Shown in pieces: positions 45,868 through 54,767 of a DNA stretch of 64,000 nt. Numbering within the stretch: position 1 is the stretch's first letter; every line of letters begins with the position of its first letter. The notes below the pieces were generated by a model. The model saw only the letters and a program-made list of their open reading frames with translations, did no database searches and was not told the DNA's origin. A program made the position numbers and the translations under genes. Source of the stretch: Lachnospiraceae bacterium (GTDB lineage: Bacteria > Bacillota > Clostridia > Lachnospirales > Lachnospiraceae); assembly GCA_017387565.1 (NCBI GenBank), contig JAFOEY010000037.1:111962-175961 (forward strand). Reading direction: 5' to 3'.

Positions 45868-47397
45868 TTACCAATGATGTATATCCGACAACATAATCTG
45901 CCTATCCAATCCAAATATCTTACGCAACTCTGCATGAGAATATGGATTCTCCATATGGTCTTCAATAAGCATAATTAGGTTTGAAACTGTTATACCAGAA
46001 CCATGAACACCCGAAGCGTTTACTTCATCCATAATCTGTCTATCTATATGTGGCACAAATCCGCCACTTATATATGTAAAATATCCTATCGGATGTTTGC
46101 ATGTACTATAATTACTGATATTCTCTAAGTAATTATGTACCATTCTATTGTGATGGTCTCCACTAATACTGTATTTGCTGTAAGCTTTATTATCTATAAT
46201 TGCCTGATAGCCCTCTGCATCTGAAATCAGCAGAACATCCGGTGCAGATTTTGCCCCAGTCTGTCCTAAATGGATTGCCTCATATCCAAATATATCCTGA
46301 AACAAACTGGTTGTTGCTTTTTCAAAATCGACAGCCTCATCCCTACCTTGAAATGCCATATCTCGATAATGGCTCAAATATCCACCTACTGCACCATGTG
46401 GATATGTTTCAATAAGAACGCTCTCTGTAAATCTCGGGTCTGTACCTGATATATTACAAATATAATCTACGACCGCTGAATCTATTTTGCTTACAGGTCT
46501 CAATGACGAATAATTAAAAAACGCTCGTAATATTCTATTTCTATCTATTACTTTGCTTGAAATAGCGGCGGTATTTAAAAGATTCCTTGTATCCTTCTGA
46601 TGCCATGGGTCTACACCGTATTTTCTTTGATAAACATCATTTTCTACAGGATACTGTATAAATGCTGGTATATCTGCTACTAAGCCTTCAACCTCTCCTC
46701 GTTTTTCATCCGGTATTCCGATTATTCCTTTTTCACGATATACAAGTTGTGTATAATCGAGCCAATTCATCATCGTATTAGCCACATCCATCAAATTACC
46801 TTCTGACGCATTATGCTTTTCTAAATAGTCGCTTTCAAATATTTCATCCCCATACGAACGGTACTGTAATATTCTTTCAACAACTTCGTTATAGCACTTA
46901 TCAGATTCATTTTCGGCTTGAATTGCAACAATCAGAGCAATTTCTCTTTGTGACAATATTAATAATCTTTCATCCAAAAGTAATTTCAACAAGAAATAAA
47001 ATGGTCGAATTTTAAAACGGGGAGCCACTTTCACAGAGGCTGAATATGCGGAAGGATACTGAAACCTCAACACCTGTTTCTTCAAAACTGGAACAGGTGA
47101 TTTTCCTTCCATAATTGCCTCACCTGCAAGAGTTAAAAACACAGTGTCTTTCTTTTCAAACCATAATCCCAAACTGTATAACATAGCCGCATGGGTTCTT
47201 CCACCAGAACCAGAAGCATCCCGACGTTCTCCAACACGTTTTGTTCCCGTTTGTTCCAGTTCCACTTCAAACTCAATGTGAGAATCTCTATTCCTCGTCC
47301 ACTTTTTTCCAAGAGCTGTACTGCAAAAAGCTGCCAACTCCTCTGGGATAGGATTAAGTTTTCTTTTCGGACGTGTAACCCACCAATAATCTTGCAT
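45868..47397 (-). CDS. FokI/AlwI-like restriction endonuclease
   Basis: This 509-residue protein has a PD-(D/E)XK nuclease core near the C-terminus: PD at 386-387 and D402-N-K404 in AIIDNKAYSKY, followed by a helix and IGYFTYISGGF, much like the cleavage domain of FokI. The N-terminal ~350 residues should bind DNA (WWVTRPKRK, winged-helix-like segments). It follows the methyltransferase by 10 bp with AGAGGTG before the ATG. It is the restriction half of a type II or IIS system. The recognition site cannot be deduced. Confidence 0.85.
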   Translation of the reverse strand: MQDYWWVTRPKRKLNPIPEELAAFCSTALGKKWTRNRDSHIEFEVELEQTGTKRVGERRDASGSGGRTHAAMLYSLGLWFEKKDTVFLTLAGEAIMEGKSPVPVLKKQVLRFQYPSAYSASVKVAPRFKIRPFYFLLKLLLDERLLILSQREIALIVAIQAENESDKCYNEVVERILQYRSYGDEIFESDYLEKHNASEGNLMDVANTMMNWLDYTQLVYREKGIIGIPDEKRGEVEGLVADIPAFIQYPVENDVYQRKYGVDPWHQKDTRNLLNTAAISSKVIDRNRILRAFFNYSSLRPVSKIDSAVVDYICNISGTDPRFTESVLIETYPHGAVGGYLSHYRDMAFQGRDEAVDFEKATTSLFQDIFGYEAIHLGQTGAKSAPDVLLISDAEGYQAIIDNKAYSKYSISGDHHNRMVHNYLENISNYSTCKHPIGYFTYISGGFVPHIDRQIMDEVNASGVHGSGITVSNLIMLIEDHMENPYSHAELRKIFGLDRQIMLSDIHHW

Positions 47398-47407
47398 TCA
47401 ATCACCT

Positions 47408-48484
47408 CTAATCATCATTCCCTGTATATGCTTCAATACCCTCATATGGAATTCCCGCAAATGTTTTCAGAATTGCTTCAAAAATTACTCTAGCTCCTTT
47501 TTGAGGAACAGCCATACCTATTTGTTTTCTTACAGATTCCTTGCTTCCTTCAAAAACATAATCATCAGGAAAAGTTTGTAATCTTGCTCTTTCCCTGTTT
47601 GTTAAAGCTCTTGGTTCCGCATAGTGATAAATATGTGTTCCACCACCACCAGAGCCAGTTACTGTATATGCAGGTTTTGTTGGATCCAATCGTTTATATA
47701 TCTGACTAATTTTGGCTCCCTTAACCTTCAACTGCAATTCTTCAGGAATATCAGCAGTAAATGCATTCTGTCCCGGCTTAATATATTTTAACCTTTCTAC
47801 AACCTGTTGTGATTGCTTTGTTAATTCGTTATTTGTTGCATTTTTAGGTATCTTTGGTACTTCCAATGCCGTTTTACAAGTTACATCTACATTTTTATAT
47901 GGTTCAGGACTAGGTATTTTAAATTCATATGATAAATCTGCCCTGATTCCCACAATAATCATTCTATGTCGTGCCTGTGGTACACCATATTGCTCAAATT
48001 TATATAAGTTAGGATATATTCTATATCCTGCTTCAATCATATCCTCTTTAATTTTTTCAAACGCCTTGCCTTCATTTGCACTTTTTAATCCACCTACATT
48101 TTCCGCCAAAAACCATAATGGTTTATATCGCTTTAATACCTTTATCCCATATGAATACAATGGTCCAAACGTTCCATTAAACCCTTTTTGCTCGCCTACA
48201 ACCGAAAAATCATTACATGGAAATCCAAAAGCTAACGCATCAATATCTCCCAGTGGTTCTATATCCAATTTACGTACATCTCCACAAATCACCGAATCAG
48301 GCTCAGAAGGACAAATATTTCTAGTATATGTTTTACAGGTATCTAAATCATAATCGTTTGCCCACTTATGAATAATTCGATACTCTGAATCATCTATTTT
48401 AGAATTAATAGCAGCATATGCAAGCCCACCAGGTCCACAGAATAATTCTCCCAATCTAAATTCCTTAACTTCTTTCGACTTCAT
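47408..48484 (-). CDS. DNA (cytosine-5-)-methyltransferase
   Basis: Conserved C5-MTase motifs appear in order: LFCGPGGLAYAA (I), GFPCNDFSVVG with catalytic C90 (IV; PCN in place of the usual PCQ), ENVGGL (VI), QARHRMIIVG (VIII), and RLQTFPDDY with NKQIG-like GMAVP (IX-X). The target-recognition region between VIII and IX is short. TAATG overlap with the upstream regulator couples translation. It protects host DNA from the downstream endonuclease. Length 358. Confidence 0.93.
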   Translation of the reverse strand: MKSKEVKEFRLGELFCGPGGLAYAAINSKIDDSEYRIIHKWANDYDLDTCKTYTRNICPSEPDSVICGDVRKLDIEPLGDIDALAFGFPCNDFSVVGEQKGFNGTFGPLYSYGIKVLKRYKPLWFLAENVGGLKSANEGKAFEKIKEDMIEAGYRIYPNLYKFEQYGVPQARHRMIIVGIRADLSYEFKIPSPEPYKNVDVTCKTALEVPKIPKNATNNELTKQSQQVVERLKYIKPGQNAFTADIPEELQLKVKGAKISQIYKRLDPTKPAYTVTGSGGGGTHIYHYAEPRALTNRERARLQTFPDDYVFEGSKESVRKQIGMAVPQKGARVIFEAILKTFAGIPYEGIEAYTGNDD

Positions 48485-48693
48485 TATATTTCTTCTCCAT
48501 TCGTTAAAATAAAATTCCTTTTAAACTCTACCCCAACCGCATCTGCAATTTCGTTTAAATCATCAATGGTAAAGCTTTCTCTCTTCATCTTTGCATTAAA
48601 ACTTTGTGGAGATTTACCCAATCTACGTGCCAGTTCAGCCTCACTCATATTACATCTAACACACAAGATTTTAATTTGTTCAGATATCGTCAT
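48484..48693 (-). CDS. XRE-family controller protein of the restriction-modification operon
   Basis: This 69-residue helix-turn-helix protein (MSEAELARRLGKSPQSFNAK) is too small for more than DNA binding. It heads the island operon, overlapping the methyltransferase start (TAATG), like the C proteins that time restriction gene expression. AGGAGG precedes the ATG. Confidence 0.85.
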   Translation of the reverse strand: MTISEQIKILCVRCNMSEAELARRLGKSPQSFNAKMKRESFTIDDLNEIADAVGVEFKRNFILTNGEEI

Positions 48694-48716
48694 ATAGCTA
48701 TCCTCCTAACACTAAT

Positions 48717-48745
48717 ATCATAAATGTATTCATTGACAAAATCAA
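48717..48745 (-). promoter_or_regulatory. probable promoter of the island operon
   Basis: TTGATT (48740-48745), a 17-base spacer and TATGAT (48717-48722) lie 24 bases upstream of the controller start codon. An alternative -35, TTGTCA, sits closer with a 16-base spacer. Confidence 0.45.
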
Positions 48746-48823
48746 TACAAACATTAAGCATATACCTTTCTCATTTCTTTCTTCTATGATTTACTCGTAA
48801 ACTTCGACACATCATTTACAGAC

Positions 48824-48868
48824 AACAAAACCTCACTGCTGGAAATGTACCAGCGGTGAGGTTTTGTT
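48824..48868. terminator. bidirectional terminator after the tuf-proximal unknown gene
   Basis: AACAAAACCTCACTGCTGG pairs with CCAGCGGTGAGGTTTTGTT with a single mismatch over 19 bp. It separates the unknown gene at 48871 from the controller-led operon, so that operon has its own promoter. Confidence 0.9.
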
Positions 48869-48870
48869 GT

Positions 48871-49776
48871 TTAATCTTCAATATCTGATTCTATTTTTTC
48901 TTCAGCAAACTTGTATTTCTTATTCGTTAACGCTTCTGGATTATTTCTTTCTTTTCCCTTTGGATAAGGTCTAACATATGTAACTCTACCATCCTTCAAT
49001 CTGCGTGGATGACCTCGCACTCCCCATACTGGAACAGTATACTGTCTACCAGAATGAGCCACACTATACTTAATCTCGTTTCCTTCCTCATCTACTGGAA
49101 TCACTCGTTTAACCAGCACTACTCGTTTCTCAGTATGAATTTCAGTCTCTAACTGAGGTGTTATAGGACCTCTCTGTTCTATAATCCGAATTTCTTCCGG
49201 TCGGTTATTAAGTTCATACTGAACACCTACCCAAAAATTTGCTAACCAGTATGTCAATTTTGCAAGATCATCAAACGAATAGTAATCCATTGTTTCCTCG
49301 CTGATAGCTATAGGAAGAACATATGCTTCTTCATCTTGGCTTATTTCAAATACCGCCGTCTCCATTTCTTCTCCTGTATCCTTGTCAACAAAGCAGATAG
49401 TTATTCCACAGTAGACGGATTTTCCGATATATTTATACTTTACAAACAAACCATATACATCGGCAGTAGGTCTTAAATGTTTAATACTATCAAGCAACAG
49501 ACCAATCTGCGTATCAGCACTAATATTCCCAAAAACACTTAATTCAAAATCCAACAGAGAAACTGGCTGTGAAAAGAAGCCATATTTTCTGCCAACCAAC
49601 GAAATTTTATCAGCATAATCATCAGATAATTCAAAATAATCAGAAGGAAGATTAAAATCAACATTTTTCTCTCCAATGCTGATATTCGATAAATTTAATT
49701 TCTCTTGCACACATTGTCTCCAATGCCATTCTATTTCTCTTGCAGATGAAGGTAGTTTATTTTTACGAAAATTCAA
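48871..49776 (-). CDS. unknown protein next to the right island boundary
   Basis: This ~301-residue soluble protein has no known catalytic motif. Its C-terminus, VRGHPRRLKDGRVTYVRPYP and GKERNNPEALTNKKYKF, is a basic, Arg/His-rich tail of the kind found in several mobile-element proteins. The start proposed is TTG at 49776, because GGAGG lies seven bases before it; an ATG at 49821 is the alternative. It lies just beyond the tuf terminator and ends at its own terminator. No integrase signature (Tyr or Ser recombinase) was seen. Confidence 0.7.
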   Translation of the reverse strand: MNFRKNKLPSSAREIEWHWRQCVQEKLNLSNISIGEKNVDFNLPSDYFELSDDYADKISLVGRKYGFFSQPVSLLDFELSVFGNISADTQIGLLLDSIKHLRPTADVYGLFVKYKYIGKSVYCGITICFVDKDTGEEMETAVFEISQDEEAYVLPIAISEETMDYYSFDDLAKLTYWLANFWVGVQYELNNRPEEIRIIEQRGPITPQLETEIHTEKRVVLVKRVIPVDEEGNEIKYSVAHSGRQYTVPVWGVRGHPRRLKDGRVTYVRPYPKGKERNNPEALTNKKYKFAEEKIESDIED

Positions 49777-49900
49777 TATTTGCCCTCCTATCAAAGTTGC
49801 TGTGTTCTGCATGTTGCTCATCCTTTTCAACAAGCCGCCACAGTTTATAAAGTGTAATACATCTGAAGTTAACAATGCGTCGGCTTTGCCGGACGCACAT

Positions 49901-49937
49901 AAAAAGGCTCAACCCCTTGTAAACAAAGGGCTGAGCC
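49901..49937 (-). terminator. current tuf terminator, island-derived
   Basis: GGCTCA-GCCCTTTG and the complement with AAGGGG-TGAGCC form a stem, followed on the minus strand by TTTTT. It lies 34 bases past the tuf stop but inside the island repeats, so the island supplies tuf with its present terminator. Confidence 0.85.
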
Positions 49938-49969
49938 AATGAAGTCAATTAATACTCAAACAGTATTTA

Positions 49970-50025
49970 ATTACTCGATGATTGTAGCAACACGGCCTGA
50001 ACCTACAGTACGTCCACCTTCACGG
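49970..50025 (-). repeat. right island boundary: 3' end of the functional tuf gene (att-like)
   Basis: These 56 bp are the last 17 sense codons and stop of tuf, matching the orphan copy at 38414-38469. Confidence 0.92.
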
Positions 50026-51158
50026 ATAGCGAAAGTAAGACCCTGCTCCATAGCGATAGGATGGATCAGTTCGATAGTCATTTCTACGTTATCACCAGGC
50101 ATGCACATTTCTGTACCAGCAGGTAATTCACAAACACCAGTAATATCAGTTGTTCTGAAGTAGAACTGAGGTCTGTAGTTGTTGAAGAAAGGAGTATGAC
50201 GTCCACCTTCATCTTTTGTTAAAACGTAAACCTGAGCTGTGAATTTTTTGTGGCATGTAACTGAACCGGGTTTAGCTAATACCTGTCCACGCTCGATATC
50301 TGTTCTCTGGATACCACGAAGTAATGCACCGATGTTATCACCAGCCTGAGCTTCGTCTAATAATTTACGGAACATTTCGATACCAGTAACAACTGTCTTC
50401 TGTGTTTCTTCTTTAACACCAACGATTTCAACTTCGTCAGACATATGAAGAACACCACGTTCTACTCTACCGGTAGCAACTGTACCACGACCTGTGATAG
50501 AGAATACGTCTTCGATAGGCATTAAGAAAGGCTTGTCTGTATCACGCTGAGGATCAGGAATATAAGAATCTACTGTTTCCATTAATTCCATGATCTTGTC
50601 GCCCCATTCTCCGTTAGGATCTTCAAGAGCTTTTAATGCAGAACCCTGGATGATAGGGCAATCTGTGAATTCATATTCCTCTAACTGCTCTGTGATTTCC
50701 ATTTCTACTAACTCTAATAATTCAGGGTCGTCTACCATATCACATTTGTTCATGAATACAACAATGTAAGGTACACCTACCTGACGAGATAATAAGATGT
50801 GCTCTTTTGTCTGAGCCATAACACCGTCAGTAGCAGCTACAACTAAGATAGCGCCGTCCATCTGAGCAGCACCTGTGATCATGTTCTTTACGTAGTCAGC
50901 ATGGCCAGGGCAGTCAACGTGAGCGTAATGTCTCTTTTCTGTCTGGTATTCAACGTGAGCTGTTGAAATTGTGATACCACGTTCTCTTTCTTCGGGAGCT
51001 TTATCGATATTCTCGAAGTCTACTTTTTCGTTACCAGCAACTCTTTCAGCTAATACTCTTGTGATAGCAGCTGTTAAAGTTGTTTTACCATGGTCAACGT
51101 GGCCGATGGTACCAATGTTACAATGGGGTTTTGTTCTGTCAAATTTAGCTTTAGCCAT
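49971..51158 (-). CDS. tuf: translation elongation factor Tu
   Basis: This 395-residue GTPase delivers aminoacyl-tRNA to the ribosome. GTP-binding motifs [14 protein letters not shown] and NKCD are present, with the switch I RGITI. It ends in the conserved [12 protein letters not shown] precedes the ATG. It follows fusA in the str operon but also has its own promoter in the 130-bp gap. Only its 3' end is altered by the island. Confidence 0.98.
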   Translation of the reverse strand: MAKAKFDRTKPHCNIGTIGHVDHGKTTLTAAITRVLAERVAGNEKVDFENIDKAPEERERGITISTAHVEYQTEKRHYAHVDCPGHADYVKNMITGAAQMDGAILVVAATDGVMAQTKEHILLSRQVGVPYIVVFMNKCDMVDDPELLELVEMEITEQLEEYEFTDCPIIQGSALKALEDPNGEWGDKIMELMETVDSYIPDPQRDTDKPFLMPIEDVFSITGRGTVATGRVERGVLHMSDEVEIVGVKEETQKTVVTGIEMFRKLLDEAQAGDNIGALLRGIQRTDIERGQVLAKPGSVTCHKKFTAQVYVLTKDEGGRHTPFFNNYRPQFYFRTTDITGVCELPAGTEMCMPGDNVEMTIELIHPIAMEQGLTFAIREGGRTVGSGRVATIIE

Positions 51159-51223
51159 TTTGATAATCTCCTTTTAAAAAATAAAATTTCGTTTTATAGT
51201 TCAAATTTTCTCGGCTATCTCTG

Positions 51224-51252
51224 ATTATATAAAAGATAGCCAAGAATTTCAA
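51224..51252 (-). promoter_or_regulatory. tuf-specific promoter
   Basis: TTGAAA (51247-51252), a 17-base spacer and TATAAT (51224-51229) on the minus strand lie ~65 bases before the tuf start. A GGCTATCT/AGATAGCC hairpin spans the same sequence and could act on readthrough from fusA. Confidence 0.7.
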
Positions 51253-51288
51253 GCAAAATTTAGTTCAAACCTTTATACTATGAGGTTA

Positions 51289-53406
51289 TTATTTCGCTTT
51301 TGCAGCTAGTACTTTTTCCTGAACGTTCTTCGGACATGCTTCGTATTTTTCAAAGAACATAGAGTAGTTACCACGACCCTGTGTTGAAGAACGAAGCTCT
51401 GTTGAATAACCGAACATTTCAGCAAGCGGAACGAATGCACGAACGATCTTACCGCCGCCTAAGTCATCCATACTCTGGATCTGTCCACGTTTTGCATTTA
51501 AGCTACCGATTACATCACCCATATATTCTTCGGGCATGGTAACTTCAACCTTCATGATAGGCTCAAGCAATACAGGATTTGCTTTCTTCATAGCTTCTTT
51601 GAAAGCCATAGAACCTGCAATGTGGAATGCCATTTCTGATGAGTCGACTTCATGGTAAGAACCATCGTAAACGTTTGCGCTTACACCAAGTACAGGGAAT
51701 CCACCAAGGATACCTGCCTGAGCTGCTTCTTCGATACCTTCACCTACTGCAGGGATGTATTCCTTCGGAATAGCACCACCAACTACGGAAGATTCAAATT
51801 TGAATGTCTCTTCACCGTTAGGATCCATAGGCTCGAATTTAACTTTACAGTGACCGTACTGACCACGACCACCGGACTGTTTTGCATATTTGTATTCCTG
51901 ATCAACAGGTTTTGTAAATGTCTCTTTGTAAGCAACCTGAGGAGCACCTACGTTTGCTTCTACCTTAAATTCACGAAGCAGACGGTCAACGATGATCTCT
52001 AAGTGTAACTCACCCATTCCGGCGATGATTGTCTGACCTGTTTCCTGATCTGTATGAGCACGGAATGTAGGATCTTCTTCAGCAAGTTTTGCTAATGCTT
52101 CACCCATCTTACCCTGTCCGTCTTTTGTCTTAGGCTCAATAGCAAGCTCAATAACGGGTTCCGGGAATTCCATTGACTCTAAGATTACGGGATGCTGTTC
52201 ATCACAGATTGTATCACCGGTTGTTGTGAACTTAAATCCAACTGCTGCTGCGATATCACCTGAGTAAACTTTGTCCAACTCAGCTCTCTTGTTAGCATGC
52301 ATCTGAAGGATACGTCCAACACGTTCTTTTTTATCTTTTGTAGCATTTAATACATATGAACCGGAGTTCAATGTACCGGAATAAACACGGATAAATGCCA
52401 ATTTACCTACGAAGGGGTCAGCCATGATCTTAAATGCTAAAGCTGAGAAAGGTTCTTCATCAGATGAATGTCTTTCAACTTCATTGCCATCTAAGTCAAC
52501 ACCCTTAATTGCAGGGATATCTGTAGGAGCAGGCATAAACTCTAATACAGCATCAAGAAGTTTCTGAACACCTTTGTTTTTGAATGCAGATCCGCAGCAT
52601 ACCGGAACAGCTGTACATTCACATGTAGCTTTTCTTAATACTGCTTTTAATTCATCAACAGAGGGCTCTTCACCTTCTAAGTAAGCCATCATTAAGTCAT
52701 CGTCTAACTCACAGATTTTTTCTACTAATTCTGTATGATATAATTCAGCATCATCTTTCATGTCGTCCGGGATATCAACGATAGAAATATCATCACCCTT
52801 ATCGTCATTGTAGATATATGCTTTCATTTCAAACAAGTCAACGATACCTTTGAATTCATCTTCTTTACCGATAGGTAACTGAAGGCAAATTGCATTTTTA
52901 CCAAGTCTTGTTTTAATCTGTTCAACTGCACCATAGAAGTTTGCACCTAAGATGTCCATTTTGTTAATGAACGCCATACGAGGTACATTGTAGGTGTCAG
53001 CCTGACGCCATACGTTTTCTGACTGCGGCTCAACACCACCTTTAGCACAGAAAACGCCAACAGCTCCGTCCAATACACGAAGAGAACGCTCTACTTCTAC
53101 AGTAAAGTCAACGTGACCGGGGGTATCGATGATGTTGATACGATGCTCTAAAGCACCCGGTTTCGGCTTACAATTCTCTTCCAATGTCCAATGACATGTT
53201 GTAGCTGCTGATGTGATTGTAATACCTCTTTCCTGTTCCTGCTCCATCCAGTCCATGGTAGCATTACCTTCATGAGTATTACCAATCTTATAGTTAACAC
53301 CAGTATAATACAGAATACGCTCTGTCAATGTTGTTTTACCAGCATCGATGTGAGCCATAATACCAATATTTCTGGTTCTCTCAAGCGGATATTCTCTTCC
53401 AGCCAA
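51289..53406 (-). CDS. fusA: translation elongation factor G
   Basis: This 705-residue ribosomal translocase has G motifs [14 protein letters not shown] and NKMD in domain I and the C-terminal [13 protein letters not shown]. The start codon is TTG, with AGGAGG eight bases upstream, which is unusual for so highly expressed a gene. It lies 15 bp downstream of rpsG. Confidence 0.98.
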   Translation of the reverse strand: MAGREYPLERTRNIGIMAHIDAGKTTLTERILYYTGVNYKIGNTHEGNATMDWMEQEQERGITITSAATTCHWTLEENCKPKPGALEHRINIIDTPGHVDFTVEVERSLRVLDGAVGVFCAKGGVEPQSENVWRQADTYNVPRMAFINKMDILGANFYGAVEQIKTRLGKNAICLQLPIGKEDEFKGIVDLFEMKAYIYNDDKGDDISIVDIPDDMKDDAELYHTELVEKICELDDDLMMAYLEGEEPSVDELKAVLRKATCECTAVPVCCGSAFKNKGVQKLLDAVLEFMPAPTDIPAIKGVDLDGNEVERHSSDEEPFSALAFKIMADPFVGKLAFIRVYSGTLNSGSYVLNATKDKKERVGRILQMHANKRAELDKVYSGDIAAAVGFKFTTTGDTICDEQHPVILESMEFPEPVIELAIEPKTKDGQGKMGEALAKLAEEDPTFRAHTDQETGQTIIAGMGELHLEIIVDRLLREFKVEANVGAPQVAYKETFTKPVDQEYKYAKQSGGRGQYGHCKVKFEPMDPNGEETFKFESSVVGGAIPKEYIPAVGEGIEEAAQAGILGGFPVLGVSANVYDGSYHEVDSSEMAFHIAGSMAFKEAMKKANPVLLEPIMKVEVTMPEEYMGDVIGSLNAKRGQIQSMDDLGGGKIVRAFVPLAEMFGYSTELRSSTQGRGNYSMFFEKYEACPKNVQEKVLAAKAK

Positions 53407-53421
53407 GGTTTTGTCCTCCTA

Positions 53422-53916
<495 letters not shown>

Positions 53917-54115
53917 TTACCCGCGGCTAATTCCATCGGGCTTTCGTGCTCTTCACAAAAACATAATGTTTTCATTACTCACGACATTAAATCATAGGTA
54001 CTCACATGTCTTTACTAATGTGTTCGCGCTGTTTTTCTATATATCGCTTACTAAGCGTAAAGAATCCCAACACTAATTAGTTCAATTGTGGTACGCAAGG
54101 CAGTCAATCGATTGA

Positions 54116-54535
54116 TTATTTGCCCGCTTTCGGTCTCTTAGCGCCGTATTTTGAACGAGCCTGTTTTCTGTTGGCAACGCCGGCTGTATCCAAAGTACCA
54201 CGAATGATATGATAACGGGTACCGGGTAAGTCCTTAACACGTCCACCACGGATCAAAACAACGCTATGCTCCTGTAAGTTGTGACCTTCACCCGGAATGT
54301 AAGAAGTAACTTCGATACCGTTTGAAAGACGAACTCTGGCGATTTTTCTAAGAGCTGAGTTAGGTTTTTTAGGTGTAGCAGTCTTAACAGCTGTACAAAC
54401 ACCTCTCTTCTGGGGAGAAGCTGTATCTGTAGCTTTCTTCTGTAAAGAGTTATAACCCTTTAACAAAGCGGGAGCTGTAGATTTTTTTACAGATGTCTGA
54501 CGACCCTTTCTAACTAACTGGTTAAATGTTGGCAT
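54116..54535 (-). CDS. rpsL: 30S ribosomal protein S12
   Basis: This 139-residue decoding-centre protein opens the str operon. The [11 protein letters not shown] segment contains the Lys positions where streptomycin-resistance changes arise; they look wild type. A near-consensus promoter lies upstream. The frequent L7Ae-like gene between rpoC and rpsL in Firmicutes is absent. Confidence 0.98.
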   Translation of the reverse strand: MPTFNQLVRKGRQTSVKKSTAPALLKGYNSLQKKATDTASPQKRGVCTAVKTATPKKPNSALRKIARVRLSNGIEVTSYIPGEGHNLQEHSVVLIRGGRVKDLPGTRYHIIRGTLDTAGVANRKQARSKYGAKRPKAGK

Positions 54536-54608
54536 TCTTTTTCACCTCATTTCATTTTTTATTTTGTTGCGCACAAAAAGAAATATGCATTTGCACGCAC
54601 ACTAGATT

Positions 54609-54637
54609 AGTATAATAATTGAAATTTTAAATGTCAA
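54609..54637 (-). promoter_or_regulatory. str operon promoter
   Basis: TTGACA (54632-54637), a 17-base spacer and TATACT (54609-54614) lie ~75 bases upstream of rpsL, just after the rpoC terminator. Confidence 0.85.
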
Positions 54638-54698
54638 TAGGGATTAATGGAATTTTTTAGAAAAATCGAACAAAAATTGAACGAAATTCAATACAAAC

Positions 54699-54757
54699 AA
54701 ATAATTCCACCCGCAACATCTATATAGTAAATCTATATCAAGTCACGGATGGAATTA
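54699..54757 (-). terminator. rpoBC terminator
   Basis: TAATTCCACCCG and CGGATGGAATTA pair with one mismatch across a 35-base loop that itself contains ATCTATAT and ATATAGAT; T-rich sequence follows. It lies ten bases after the rpoC stop. Confidence 0.7.
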
Positions 54758-54767
54758 TAAATTAATC

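Larger units (their letters stand above)
38470..49969. mobile_element. 11.5-kb defence island inserted at the 3' end of tuf
   Basis: The segment is bounded by 56-bp direct repeats of the tuf 3' end. It carries eight collinear minus-strand defence-type genes (XRE, C5 methyltransferase, FokI-like endonuclease, RT-nitrilase, HEPN-like, small protein, AlbA-type ATP-binding, TIR) and one unknown gene next to tuf. No integrase, relaxase or phage structural gene was recognised. Its left edge has GTATCA-type repeats that resemble integrase arm sites. It is therefore either an integrase-deficient remnant or is mobilised in trans (inference). Confidence 0.85.

Noticed and set aside
45849-45965. Longer N-terminus of the RT-nitrilase protein
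   Set aside because: It would overlap the endonuclease gene by ~100 bp without a ribosome binding site; a GTG just after that gene fits better.
47712-48353. Plus-strand 213-residue frame within the methyltransferase gene
   Set aside because: Fully antisense to a well-conserved C5 methyltransferase; no start signal and no family resemblance.
38470-49969. Prophage
   Set aside because: No structural, packaging, lysis or replication genes, and no integrase; cargo is defence genes only.
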